NCBI RefSeq assembly: GCF_014069575.1
Contig: NZ_CP059675.1
Coordinates: forward strand, 248,001-312,000
Reading direction: 5' to 3'
DNA: 64,000 nucleotides
From: Schaalia sp. JY-X169
GTDB lineage: Bacteria > Actinomycetota > Actinomycetes > Actinomycetales > Actinomycetaceae
Shown piece after piece: positions 8,722 to 17,261 of this stretch. The stretch's first letter is position 1; each line of letters opens with the position of its first letter. Both the position numbers and the translations under genes were made by a program. Below the pieces are notes generated by a model. That model saw only the letters and a list, made by a program, of their open reading frames with translations. It was not told where the DNA came from and ran no database searches.

Positions 8722-9815
8722 TCATCGCGGTTGTTACGCCCTGGTATCCATCCCAGGCACGTCCTGTCTCCGGGTTGTTCGTAAAGCGCGAGGTTGACGC
8801 CTTGGATGGAATCGGCGAAGAGGTACGAGTCATTCACCTCGATCGCGACTTGCCTGATGGCGCCCAAGCACGGCAGACCGTGGGCGGAGTCAAGGTGCTC
8901 AGAATAGGTATGAATCCGGCGAACCCGTTCTCCGTCATGAAGGCCGTCGCGCCTCTGCGTGCGGCTGTTGTCGGTGTCGATGTCGTCAACACGCACGCCA
9001 TCTCCGCACTTCCCGTTGCAGCAGCAGCGCGTTTTCCGGTGCCTTGGGTGCACACAGAACACTGGTCTGCGCTTAGCTCTCCCGAGTCTGCATCGGCGCT
9101 CTTGAGAACTGTCCGGCCAGGGTTTGCGGCTCTCTTGCGTCTTCCGGACGTGGTCGTTGCAGAGAGTGAACGACTGGCAGCTCCGATCCGGCAGTTTAGA
9201 GGTAACAGAACAGTGGAGCTGATCCCCTGTATCGTTCCAGCGCCGAACCAACTTGTCCCGAGGCGAAATGAAGGAGGCGATCCGACTGGGTCAGTGCCCA
9301 TTAGGCTTGTTTCAACCGGTGGTGTTATCCCGCGAAAAAACCCTTTGCTCGCCGTCCACACTCTGGCTGAGCTTCGAGACCGTGGTGTAGATGCCTCACT
9401 CCGCTGGATCGGGGAAGACGAACAAAAGAGTGAGGCTATTCGGCTCGCAAGTGACCTCGGTGTCGATGCGAAATTCCTTGGCGCACTGAGTCCCCAGCAG
9501 GTACAAGAAGAGTTGGCTAGTGCCGATATCTTCTTTGCTCCCACCCAGGGGGAGAACTTCTTTGTTGCAGCCGCAGAAGCGCTCGTGAGTGGCAGGCCCA
9601 TCTGTGCTAGCGACCAAGGGGGCCACACCGAATACGCTGATCCGGCATTCAGCGAGATTGTGTCAGAGCAGACGCCGGGGGCTTATGCCGAAGCGATCAT
9701 TAGGCTCCGCGACAAGACCCGTGGTGTTACTGCTGCAGAGATAGCCGCCACAGTCGAGCGCAGATTCACAGCAGAGACGGTGGCACGGGCATACGTGGGC
9801 CTATACGGTGGTTAA
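8718..9815 (+). CDS. GT4 family glycosyltransferase
   Basis: A 365-residue GT-B transferase. I take the GTG at 8718, not the in-frame ATG at 8682: it gives a proper start (IIAVVTPWYPSQARPVSGLF), has a purine-rich GGGAG upstream, and makes the standard 4-base overlap with the previous gene. Motifs are VNTHAISALPVA and HTEHWS in the acceptor domain, STGGVIPRKNP at the start of the donor domain, and FFVAAAEALVSGRPIC carrying the E..7..E-like element. It likely acts at the cytoplasmic membrane face. The donor sugar is not determinable. Confidence 0.85.
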   Translation: MIIAVVTPWYPSQARPVSGLFVKREVDALDGIGEEVRVIHLDRDLPDGAQARQTVGGVKVLRIGMNPANPFSVMKAVAPLRAAVVGVDVVNTHAISALPVAAAARFPVPWVHTEHWSALSSPESASALLRTVRPGFAALLRLPDVVVAESERLAAPIRQFRGNRTVELIPCIVPAPNQLVPRRNEGGDPTGSVPIRLVSTGGVIPRKNPLLAVHTLAELRDRGVDASLRWIGEDEQKSEAIRLASDLGVDAKFLGALSPQQVQEELASADIFFAPTQGENFFVAAAEALVSGRPICASDQGGHTEYADPAFSEIVSEQTPGAYAEAIIRLRDKTRGVTAAEIAATVERRFTAETVARAYVGLYGG

Positions 9816-9860
9816 TCAAAAGCGTATCGACATCGATCCATTGCAATAGGGAGATGAACT

Positions 9861-11444
9861 TTGACAGACGGAATGCCTGAGCCTCGTGCTCCGCAAGAGG
9901 CACGCCGTCTTCCCCGAGCATTATCGGTCAGTTTGCAGGTGCTAGCTTGGGTGGTCGTCGCCCTCTCGGCAGTTGCTATTGGGCTGGCGCGATGGACACT
10001 TCGCACGTTCGGATCAATCACCCCTGATCAAGCACTGTTGAATCTGCGCGGCGCGGGGCAAGAAGGTGGCGGCGGGAGTGAGCTGATCGTAGAGGCCGTA
10101 GTCGCGTCGGCGGTAATTCCTTTGGCACTGGTCTCTCTGGTTTGCGGTGGGTTCTACTTCCTACGCCGACGCGTCGTACGCAGGAACGTCAACCAAAAGC
10201 TCTCCTCTCACGGGTTCGCCGCGGCGTTGACAGTATTGGCCGTAGCTATGCCGGTCGCAGGAGCAGGCTCGATTGATTCGGCGCTACAGGTCCGCCAGTA
10301 CATTGCCTCAAGCGATCCGTCCCTGGATGTCGGGGCCTACTACGTGCAACCCGAGCGCCTGGAACAACCCAGTGGAGACAAGCCCAACCTCGTCCTCATC
10401 TACCTTGAGTCGATTGAAGATACATTCCAGGATGAGGGTCTTTTTGGGGTGGACATGCTCGCTGACTTGACGCGGGCAACCGAAAACTGGGACACGATAG
10501 ACGCGCTGGAGCAGTATCCCGGTGGCGGATGGACAATGTCCGGGATCGTCTCTACCCAATGCGGTGTCCCACTTCGATCGTCCTCGGCCAGTGGGGTGAC
10601 CTCGACTGACACTACGGACCAGGCAGGCGTGCTCAACAAGTTCCAAGGAGAGAGCTACATGGCCGGGGCGCAGTGCCTTGGCGATGTGCTCGCAGAGAAT
10701 GGCTACCAGAATGTGTACCTAGGTGGGGCGCGTGCGGCATTTGCAGGAAAAGGGTCTTTCCTTACTACCCATGGTTACGACAAGGTCTTGGACCTTGAGC
10801 ACTGGGATGCCCAGGGCGAAGTAGAGAAGTCTGAGCGGTGGGGACTATCGGATCGCCGCCTGCTAGAGAACGCTAAGAGCGAGATTCTCTCACTTCGGGA
10901 GTCAGGAGAACCATTCAACCTGACGATGCTGACCCTCGACAGCCACGAACCTGCTCATCTCTTCCCGTACTGCGAGCCTGTGAGCGATCTGGACACGACC
11001 TCTGTAACCACCTGTTCAATGAACGTCGTCGCTGACTTCGTTACATTTCTTGAGTATGAGGGGTTCCTTGACGACACGGTGGTAGTCGTCATGGGTGACC
11101 ACCTCAAGTTTCCCGCCACCGCCAACAGCTACTTTGAGGAGCTAACCTCCACAGAGAACCGCACTATCTTCAACCGGATATCGGTTCCTTCCGAACTGGA
11201 GATCAAAGAAGCCACTGTGGATCAGCTGGGTGTGTATCCAACCATTCTGGATGCCCTTGGGTTTCAGTTGCAAGATGGACAAGCAGGCTTGGGAGTCTCA
11301 GCTTTCCACCACGGAATCCCCATCCAGTCGCTGCGCTCGTTGAATGCGGACGAGTATGAAACCATCATCCGCTCACGGTCCCAAGACTTCTATGACGCGC
11401 TCTGGGGTCTAGACACGCTGGTCGCGCAGCCTCCCGAACAGTGA
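9861..11444 (+). CDS. LTA synthase-like phosphoglycerol/phosphoethanolamine transferase
   Basis: A 527-residue membrane enzyme. Hydrophobic segments at about residues 15-37, 72-98 and 114-136 precede a large extracellular sulfatase-type domain. LVLIYLESIEDT (metal-ligand Glu), GGGWTMSGIVSTQ (candidate threonine nucleophile) and VVVMGDHLKFP (metal-ligand Asp-His) match the alkaline phosphatase superfamily as in LtaS and MdoB. Such enzymes move phosphoglycerol or phosphoethanolamine from a phospholipid onto a glycan outside the membrane. This fits decoration or chain building in the wall glycan. The TTG start has GGGAG 8 bases upstream. Which headgroup is used is unknown. Confidence 0.8.
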   Translation: MTDGMPEPRAPQEARRLPRALSVSLQVLAWVVVALSAVAIGLARWTLRTFGSITPDQALLNLRGAGQEGGGGSELIVEAVVASAVIPLALVSLVCGGFYFLRRRVVRRNVNQKLSSHGFAAALTVLAVAMPVAGAGSIDSALQVRQYIASSDPSLDVGAYYVQPERLEQPSGDKPNLVLIYLESIEDTFQDEGLFGVDMLADLTRATENWDTIDALEQYPGGGWTMSGIVSTQCGVPLRSSSASGVTSTDTTDQAGVLNKFQGESYMAGAQCLGDVLAENGYQNVYLGGARAAFAGKGSFLTTHGYDKVLDLEHWDAQGEVEKSERWGLSDRRLLENAKSEILSLRESGEPFNLTMLTLDSHEPAHLFPYCEPVSDLDTTSVTTCSMNVVADFVTFLEYEGFLDDTVVVVMGDHLKFPATANSYFEELTSTENRTIFNRISVPSELEIKEATVDQLGVYPTILDALGFQLQDGQAGLGVSAFHHGIPIQSLRSLNADEYETIIRSRSQDFYDALWGLDTLVAQPPEQ

Positions 11445-11490
11445 ACTTATCCCGATGATTCCCCAGAAGCCCATATCGGAGTAGCACGCA

Positions 11491-11925
11491 ATGGCGACCC
11501 AGAGATATCACGGCATTTGGCTGGTGTTCTGCGGTGGTGCGCTCGGCACACTGCTGCGCTATCTGATTGATGTTGCGCCAACGCGTGTCGCTGGGTTTGC
11601 CCTAGACATCTTCATCATCAACGTGGTTGGAGCGTTTCTATTGGCGTTCCTAGTGGGCTGGATTACTGGCGCGGGGGAACCAACCCGGAAGCAACTGCGC
11701 CTTCGTCTGCTTCTCGGTACCGGCATGATGGGCGGTTTTACGACCTATTCGACGCTTGCGGTTGAAGTCGCGCATTCCCTGAGCGACGGACGCTGGCTGG
11801 GAGCATTGGCGTACTCACTTGGGACAGTCTTGGGTGGTGCAATGCTCAGCGTGGCGGGGTTACTTGCAGGAAGACGTGCCGTGCGAGCGCGACGGCTTCG
11901 TCGAGTGTCTAAGGAAGCACCGTGA
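11491..11925 (+). CDS. crcB: CrcB/Fluc fluoride channel subunit, copy A1
   Basis: A 144-residue protein with four membrane helices. Signature segments are GGALGTLLRYLID, INVVGAFLLAFL and GTGMMGGFTTYSTLAVE, as in fluoride export channels (Fluc/CrcB). The C-terminus is Arg-rich. Its stop overlaps the start of the second subunit by four bases (11922-11925). Paired crcB genes usually encode a heterodimeric channel. The pair is duplicated at 17262-18058 with high identity. I found no fluoride-riboswitch pattern in the 47 bases upstream. No direct role in glycan synthesis is implied. Confidence 0.92.
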   Translation: MATQRYHGIWLVFCGGALGTLLRYLIDVAPTRVAGFALDIFIINVVGAFLLAFLVGWITGAGEPTRKQLRLRLLLGTGMMGGFTTYSTLAVEVAHSLSDGRWLGALAYSLGTVLGGAMLSVAGLLAGRRAVRARRLRRVSKEAP

Positions 11926-12284
11926 GCAGTCTGGTACTGGCATTTCTTGCTGCCGTCGCCGGGGGACTGGGCGCAGCGTTGCGGTTCCTAATTGACATGT
12001 CCATTCCCGCTAAGGCCAGAGCTAGTTTTCCTTGGGGCACTTGGCTTATCAACATCACTGGCTCATTCGTCCTCGGACTCGTCGCGGGCCCGCTCACTGG
12101 TGCGGTGTGGGGACCGATCTTTACGGTTGGGCTGCTCGGCGGATATACGACTTTTTCAGCAGCCAGCCTTGAGACGGTGTCACTCGCAGAAGACGGGAGG
12201 TGGGGGGCGGCTCTCTTCTACGGGCTAGGTACCCTGGTGATCAGCGTGCTTGCTGCGCTGGGCGGAATCACCCTGACGGTCTAG
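11922..12284 (+). CDS. crcB: CrcB/Fluc fluoride channel subunit, copy A2
   Basis: A 120-residue four-helix protein with GGLGAALRFLIDM, LINITGSFVLGL and GLLGGYTTFSAASLE, the expected pore and sodium-site region of Fluc channels. The GTG start overlaps the upstream subunit gene by four bases. The duplicate at 17696-18058 is nearly identical in the core. It most likely pairs with the upstream subunit in the cytoplasmic membrane to leak fluoride out. Confidence 0.92.
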   Translation: MSSLVLAFLAAVAGGLGAALRFLIDMSIPAKARASFPWGTWLINITGSFVLGLVAGPLTGAVWGPIFTVGLLGGYTTFSAASLETVSLAEDGRWGAALFYGLGTLVISVLAALGGITLTV

Positions 12285-12453
12285 ACGACTTGAGATCTAG
12301 TCGCGAGCCCCACGGTCTTGGTGTCAGCGGTCATCTGCTCGCCGCGCGTAAAGAGTCCTGCGCTTCACACCGAACCGGCACTACAAAAACGTGTTATAGA
12401 ACTGACAAAGCAATCTGACACTTCCCTCCAAATGGATGTGCCAAGATTATTGA

Positions 12454-13530
12454 ATGTCACCACGCCATGCCACACGGGTATCCAAGAGTAAGCCAGATAC
12501 GTACTGGCGCTTGCTCGCAGCAACTGTCGTCGTATTGGTGAGCGTAGTTCTCGTGGTTTTGGTAATCCACGGTACGGAGCGTGCACCAAGAATTACAGCG
12601 CAATCTAGCTCCACATCGCTTCAATATGGAGACGTCGCTGCCGCTTCTCTCCCAGATGGGGTGGCAACGTCTGGTGTCACTCTTTCCCCGCTGGCCATTC
12701 GTCCTTACGGGAGGAGCCTGGATAACCTAGCCGATCTTAACGATCCAAGGCGCGAGTACGATGAGAACGGCGTAGTCGTGCAGCCATGGCCGGATCACGA
12801 GGGCTTCGTGACGCACCCAGTAGGTTTGTCCTGGTACATCGTGTATGCCATAGAGTCCTACTTCACTTCAGGTGATCCCGAGTACCTAAACAGAGCGGAA
12901 CTCAACGCCCAGAAGCTGCTTGACGACTCAGAACTTGTCGATGGTGTCAGATGGTTCCCCTACGACTTCGACCACGTATTTCACGGCGTCATTCCCCTGC
13001 AGGCACCATGGTATTCGGGCATGGCTCAGGGCATGGCGCTCTCTGTGTTTACGCGCATGTACGAGGCGACAGGGGAAGACAAATGGAAAGTCGCGGCCGA
13101 CGAGACATTTGCTTCGTTTACCCAGGATGCGCCTGCTGACAGGATGTTCTTAAACATCGATGACGGGAATCTGTGGTTCGAGGAGTACATACAGCCTGAC
13201 TACCCGGCCAGCCACGTGATCAATGGGCATATGTACGCGATGTGGGGACTATTTGATTACGCCATTCAGTTCGATAACGAGCGGGCCGCAGCGCTCTTCG
13301 ACGCTGGTGCGACGACGATTCGCGACTCATTCTCTGAGTGGAGATATGAGAATCAATGGTCCTTCTACTGTGCGGGTCAAGTTTGTAAGGATATCGACCT
13401 GAGGCCGGAGAACTATCATCGCGGGGTAACATACCAACTTACGGACCTCGCGCTCATGACAGGCGACCGCACATTCCTAAACATGGCAGACACATTGGAA
13501 GAAGATGCTGCCGCAGCGAGCGGCAGTTGA
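12454..13530 (+). CDS. Membrane-anchored D-glucuronyl C5-epimerase-like protein
   Basis: A 358-residue protein with an uncleaved-looking N-terminal helix (about residues 22-43, Val/Leu rich) and a long extracellular domain. The segments HPVGLSWYIVYAIES, WFPYDFDHVFHG, PWYSGMAQGMALSVF, INGHMYAMWGLFD and YHRGVTYQLTDLALMTGD match the C-terminal domain of D-glucuronyl C5-epimerases (PF06662), including conserved Tyr and Gly-rich clefts. That family converts glucuronate to iduronate within polymers. Here it would act on a uronate-containing wall glycan outside the membrane (inference). It lies between crcB and wecB, exactly where the second duplicated block lacks it. Confidence 0.78.
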   Translation: MSPRHATRVSKSKPDTYWRLLAATVVVLVSVVLVVLVIHGTERAPRITAQSSSTSLQYGDVAAASLPDGVATSGVTLSPLAIRPYGRSLDNLADLNDPRREYDENGVVVQPWPDHEGFVTHPVGLSWYIVYAIESYFTSGDPEYLNRAELNAQKLLDDSELVDGVRWFPYDFDHVFHGVIPLQAPWYSGMAQGMALSVFTRMYEATGEDKWKVAADETFASFTQDAPADRMFLNIDDGNLWFEEYIQPDYPASHVINGHMYAMWGLFDYAIQFDNERAAALFDAGATTIRDSFSEWRYENQWSFYCAGQVCKDIDLRPENYHRGVTYQLTDLALMTGDRTFLNMADTLEEDAAAASGS

Positions 13531-13564
13531 TCTGAGCAACTCCACCCGGTATTTCGGTCCCGAT

Positions 13565-14704
13565 CTAGCAGGTGGCGCAGCAACGCTCCTTTAGCGCCGC
13601 CACCACCGCGTCGGCAGCATGTCCGTTCCCGTAAGGCGCCGCATCTGTTGGCGCGGGACGGGGACGCGTTGCTGCCGCGGTGAGGGCGGGGCCGGGTTCG
13701 ACGAGGACGTTCCAGCCGAGTTCCACTGTTTCGACCCATTCGGTCTCTGGGCGCACCGTGGTGCAAGGTACACCGAGCAGGAACGCTTCCTTCTGCAGTC
13801 CTCCCGAGTCAGTGATGACGCCGCGGGAGTTCATGACGGCTGAAACAAGTTGTGGGTAGGGGATGGAAGCGTGGGCAATCAGGTTCCCGCGAGCCAGTGT
13901 CAGGCCGTGTTCCTCAACTTTGGCCAGTAGTCGTGGGTGGGCGAGGATCACCACTGGATGGTCCACGTTGCCCAGCGACTCAAGGATCGCTTCTAAGTGG
14001 GCCGGGTCATCCGTGTTTTCCGCACGGTGGATGGTGGCAACCGAGTAGGTGCCCGGCATCAGATCCAGGCTGTCCTGGAATGGGGAGTTCTTGCCCTTCA
14101 CTTTATCCCGGGTCTCGTAGAGGACATCCGTCATCACGTCACCAGTGATCACAGCACCCTCGGTAATGCCCTCATGGGCAAGGTGATCGGCGCCAACCGT
14201 TGTTGGTGTGAGCAGAAGGTCAGAGGCGTGGTCGGTAAGAACACGGTTGTGTTCCTCCGGCATACGCCGGTTGAAAGAGCGGAGGCCAGCCTCAAGATGA
14301 GCCAGGGGAATGTGCATCTTCGCCGCACAGATCGCCGCTGCGAGCGTCGAGTTCGTGTCCCCGTAAACCAGCACCCAGTCGGGATTGTGCTTCGCATAGA
14401 CGTCGTCGAGGGCGCTCATCATTGCCCCCGTTTGTTTCCCGTGTGATCCCGAACCAACCCCCAGGTGTTCGGCTGGTGCCGAGATCCCCAGGTCCTCAAA
14501 GAAAACATCAGAGAGCATCGGGTCGTAGTGCTGACCGGTATGCACGATGACGTGCTCGATTCCCGCTTTCTTGAAGGCCTTATCGATTGGTGCCAATTTG
14601 ACGAACTGAGGGCGTGCGCCGACCACGGAAAGAACTCGCGGGTGTCGATTGTAAGGGTAGGTGCTAGGAACGGGTGCAACGTATTCTTGGTGAACATCTG
14701 ACAC
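13565..14704 (-). CDS. wecB: UDP-N-acetylglucosamine 2-epimerase (non-hydrolysing), copy A
   Basis: About 379 residues if started at the GTG at 14704; an upstream ATG at 14773 would overlap the divergent gene. Motifs are VVGARPQFVKLAPI, HTGQHYDPMLSD, HLEAGLRSF and TDSGGLQKEAFLLG, the catalytic and UDP-binding regions of WecB/MnaA, which interconverts UDP-GlcNAc and UDP-ManNAc. Over about 350 residues it is almost identical to 18306-19487. In copy B the arginine codon of RVLSVVG is preceded by ATG; here that codon is CCG, so the native start is lost. No good ribosome site supports the upstream starts, so expression is uncertain. It ends in a short tail (KERCCATC). Confidence 0.8.
   Translation of the reverse strand: MSDVHQEYVAPVPSTYPYNRHPRVLSVVGARPQFVKLAPIDKAFKKAGIEHVIVHTGQHYDPMLSDVFFEDLGISAPAEHLGVGSGSHGKQTGAMMSALDDVYAKHNPDWVLVYGDTNSTLAAAICAAKMHIPLAHLEAGLRSFNRRMPEEHNRVLTDHASDLLLTPTTVGADHLAHEGITEGAVITGDVMTDVLYETRDKVKGKNSPFQDSLDLMPGTYSVATIHRAENTDDPAHLEAILESLGNVDHPVVILAHPRLLAKVEEHGLTLARGNLIAHASIPYPQLVSAVMNSRGVITDSGGLQKEAFLLGVPCTTVRPETEWVETVELGWNVLVEPGPALTAAATRPRPAPTDAAPYGNGHAADAVVAALKERCCATC
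13593..14639. repeat. Duplicated wecB block, copy A (partner 18439-19485)
   Basis: This 1047-base stretch is collinear with 18439-19485 without gaps, with over 90% identity by eye. It begins at the end of the conserved wecB coding part (VVAAL) and ends at the arginine codon of RVLSVVG, so it covers the gene but neither its 5' promoter nor its 3' tail. Confidence 0.85.
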
Positions 14705-14731
14705 TGCGACGGGTTTGGAGGAGTTCGGAGT

Positions 14732-15991
14732 ATGGCGACCAATGAAAGGGTTCTGGTACTGCTCACCAACCAATTTCCGATTCCAAGCGGGGACTACGCC
14801 TTCATATCAAATGAGATTGGTGAGCTCTCCGATGCTTTTGACCGAATCTATGTCTGGAGCCACGCTACTCCTGAACAAGACACCGTCCCACTTCCCGCAA
14901 ATGTAACCTACATGGGAACACTAGGACCGGCAGAACCCCTGACGACTGGAAAGGTTGCAACCGCTAGTCGGGTTCTTCGCATGCTACGGCCACTGATGGT
15001 CCCGGAAATTCAAGCCGGGGTGATCCGCAGCAAATCTCAGTTCAATGTCGCGCTCAACACCGCAATCAGGGCTGTTCGGGGTGCTGAAAGGGTGGAGGTC
15101 GGCCTCAAACGACATGGGCTGAAGCTCGAAGACGTGTATGCCTATGGCTTCTGGGGTGTCCATGGGGGACTACCACTAGCACTGCTGGGTAGGAGGACGA
15201 AGTCAGCAGTTGTCCGCGTGCATCGCTATGACCTCTATGAGGAGATGACGGGATACATACCGTTTAGACGAGGCCTATTCAACAGTGTGGACCTGGTGCT
15301 CCCCATCTCTGACCACGGACATTCGTATCTGGTTGAGCGCTACCCAAGTGTGGCTCACAAAGTGGTGACGCAGCGTCTCGGCACGGTTGACCGCGGACTG
15401 GGTCCAGAGCCCCAACCTGGGCTCAGTCGCATCGTGAGTTGCTCCAACGTGATCCCTCTCAAGCGCGTTCCAATGATCTTTGAGAGCCTCAGGGAGGCCG
15501 CGCTAACCAGCCCGATTGAGTGGGTTCATTTTGGCGATGGAGCGGATTTTGCATCTTTACAGTCACTGATCGCAAAGCATGATCACCCCGGCCTTTCAGT
15601 CGGCCTGCGTGGTCGCGTTCCAAACTTGAGCATCCTGGAGTATTACCAGAGCACCCCGATTACAGCGTTCGTGAACCTGAGCGAAAGTGAAGGCGTACCC
15701 GTAAGCATCATGGAGGCCATGTCCTATGGGATTCCCATCGTCGCAACCGATGTTGGTGGGGTAGCGGAACTACTTGGGGTAGATGGCGAATCAGGTGTCC
15801 TCCTTCCAGCGGATCCGACCGCGAAGGAAGCAGCCGTCGCGGTGCTCAAGGTGATAGAGGAACGCTCCGGCTTCTCTCCAAGACAGCAGTGGATGCGGCT
15901 AGCAAATACGACCAATCTAACGAGTGGGTTGGTAGACAAAATGATGGGTGCAGAGTCGAAGAAACATCGAGGCGCACGCAGACTATTCTAA
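14732..15991 (+). CDS. GT4 family glycosyltransferase
   Basis: A 419-residue GT-B enzyme. LVLLTNQFPIPSGDYAFISN starts the acceptor domain, AYGFWGVHGGLPLALLG and VVRVHRYDLYEE follow, and the donor domain has RIVSCSNVIPLKRVP, VGLRGRVPN and LSESEGVPVSIMEAMSYG with the E-x7-E pattern. The GGVAELLG segment completes a standard GT4 site. A GGAG site precedes the ATG. The gene is divergent from wecB copy A. It resembles amylovoran-type GT4 enzymes, but donor and acceptor are unknown. Confidence 0.85.
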   Translation: MATNERVLVLLTNQFPIPSGDYAFISNEIGELSDAFDRIYVWSHATPEQDTVPLPANVTYMGTLGPAEPLTTGKVATASRVLRMLRPLMVPEIQAGVIRSKSQFNVALNTAIRAVRGAERVEVGLKRHGLKLEDVYAYGFWGVHGGLPLALLGRRTKSAVVRVHRYDLYEEMTGYIPFRRGLFNSVDLVLPISDHGHSYLVERYPSVAHKVVTQRLGTVDRGLGPEPQPGLSRIVSCSNVIPLKRVPMIFESLREAALTSPIEWVHFGDGADFASLQSLIAKHDHPGLSVGLRGRVPNLSILEYYQSTPITAFVNLSESEGVPVSIMEAMSYGIPIVATDVGGVAELLGVDGESGVLLPADPTAKEAAVAVLKVIEERSGFSPRQQWMRLANTTNLTSGLVDKMMGAESKKHRGARRLF

Positions 15992-16144
15992 AAAGAGTAT
16001 CCACTTGCCCCATGCTTACTTGAGGATTAGCGGCCCTTCTGTAAGTTGTTTATTGGCTGGTCTGGGACTGGCTGGCAGGATGGGTGTTATCTGTTCGGTG
16101 GGTGGGGCAGAAGGCGGCAGATTTCCTGCTCAGTATTGGTCGAA

Positions 16145-17122
16145 CTAGGTAAGAATTGTCTTGTAGATTTCCTCAAGCTCATGGAGGCCGCGTTGAGGTG
16201 AACGTTCCGCAAGCACCCAGTCACGCCATTCCAGTGAGCTACTTTCAGCATGCTCCGGGTGATTCAACAGATCCTCGACATGCTCACGTGCATTAGCAAT
16301 TGGGGTTCCAGGACCCGGCACCCCGACTTCCAGAGCCGGATCAATCCACCCAACTAATGGGCGACCGAGGGCGAGACACTGCAAGTCTGACATTCCCAGG
16401 GAGCCAAAGGAGAACTGGCCGATGACAACATCAGCAGATTTCAGCGTGCCTTCAAAATCCTCTGAAGTCATCTTTGGGAGCATCTTCACGCCCGCCTCCT
16501 TCGCGCTTTTGGCATGCGTTCCCCAGTCCACCCCTACGACCTCGATTCCATCTGCCACAAGGTCTCCCGCGAGGTCGACCAGGCTTTCCCCGCCTTTGGA
16601 ATCGTCCCAGCGTGCCGAGAAGAAGACTCGACCGGTCCGTGCTTTGGGACTCTCCTGAGCCCGCATGGAGCGGCGGTACGTTTCTGGCGGGAGTGGGTTG
16701 GGGACATAAGTTGCAGAGGAGTCCAGCTCTTGTGCGGCTTCAAGTAGATCTGGTGTTGCTACGACAAGTTGTGCCGAGTGCTTCACGGCTGCACGTTCGA
16801 CGTGTCCTATCAGGGGGCGGTGGAGGTCTTGGCGCAGATCGGTGCCGTGGAGGTGCAACACGTAGGGTGCATTTTTTAGCCAGCCGTAGTATCCGTTAGG
16901 ACCGTAGTGAATGTGCTGTACCTCCGGCTTGGTTCCATCGCTCAGGTAGCGGAGCGCATCGGTGCCGCGTCTAGCCCAAGCGGAAAGCGACGTGAGTGAG
17001 GGTGCGGCCGGGAGATTGCGCAGGGCCCAGCTGCGGCCGTTGGCACGAGCTGTGTGCACCAGGTTGGTTCCAGTTGATGCAACATCGCCCAGATGAAGTA
17101 CCTTGGTGTCGTTGCTGTACAT
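16145..17122 (-). CDS. Glycosyltransferase, GT-B-like
   Basis: A 325-residue soluble protein. VLHLGDVASTGTNLVH begins the first domain. PYVLHLHGTDLRQ, LVVATPDLLEAA and TYVPNPLPPE match the acceptor-domain end of GT4-like enzymes. FFSARWDDSKGGESL opens the donor domain, and GQFSFGSLGMSDLQCLALGRP is the donor-site helix. The ATG has GGAG four bases before it. It is a single gene convergent to 14732-15991, with a 153-base gap in which I see nothing. It is related in style to the proteins at 1-707 and 2663-3901 but not closely. Confidence 0.75.
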   Translation of the reverse strand: MYSNDTKVLHLGDVASTGTNLVHTARANGRSWALRNLPAAPSLTSLSAWARRGTDALRYLSDGTKPEVQHIHYGPNGYYGWLKNAPYVLHLHGTDLRQDLHRPLIGHVERAAVKHSAQLVVATPDLLEAAQELDSSATYVPNPLPPETYRRSMRAQESPKARTGRVFFSARWDDSKGGESLVDLAGDLVADGIEVVGVDWGTHAKSAKEAGVKMLPKMTSEDFEGTLKSADVVIGQFSFGSLGMSDLQCLALGRPLVGWIDPALEVGVPGPGTPIANAREHVEDLLNHPEHAESSSLEWRDWVLAERSPQRGLHELEEIYKTILT

Positions 17123-17164
17123 GTCACTCCAGGTGCGGTTGGGTGTAAGAGCATTGCCGGTTCT

Positions 17165-17195
17165 GACGCTACCAGCGTCTGCCGGTTAGCGGCAG
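17165..17195. promoter_or_regulatory. Two tandem perfect hairpins upstream of crcB copy B
   Basis: A 6-base stem with a 3-base loop (17165-17170 with 17174-17179) is followed directly by a 6-base stem with a 5-base loop (17179-17184 with 17190-17195). They lie 67 bases before the crcB start and 43 bases after the start of the divergent glycosyltransferase gene. They do not match the fluoride riboswitch consensus as I know it. They could be a leader element or an operator pair; the function is unknown. Confidence 0.35.
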
Positions 17196-17261
17196 TTGGG
17201 CGGGAGCGACTGGCGAGAGAAACTATAGAAGTCGGCTCTGCGTGGAAGGTTAGGTGGGAGC

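Larger units (their letters stand above)
11491..12284. repeat. Duplicated crcB-crcB block, copy A (partner 17262-18058)
   Basis: The two fluoride-channel genes here recur in the same order at 17262-18058 with high nucleotide identity and similar length (794 and 797 bases). In both places a wecB gene follows in the opposite direction. Sequence upstream of each pair is unrelated. Confidence 0.88.

Noticed and set aside
11444-11491. Fluoride riboswitch before crcB
   Set aside because: I looked for the conserved crcB-motif helices and loop bases upstream of both copies and found no match.
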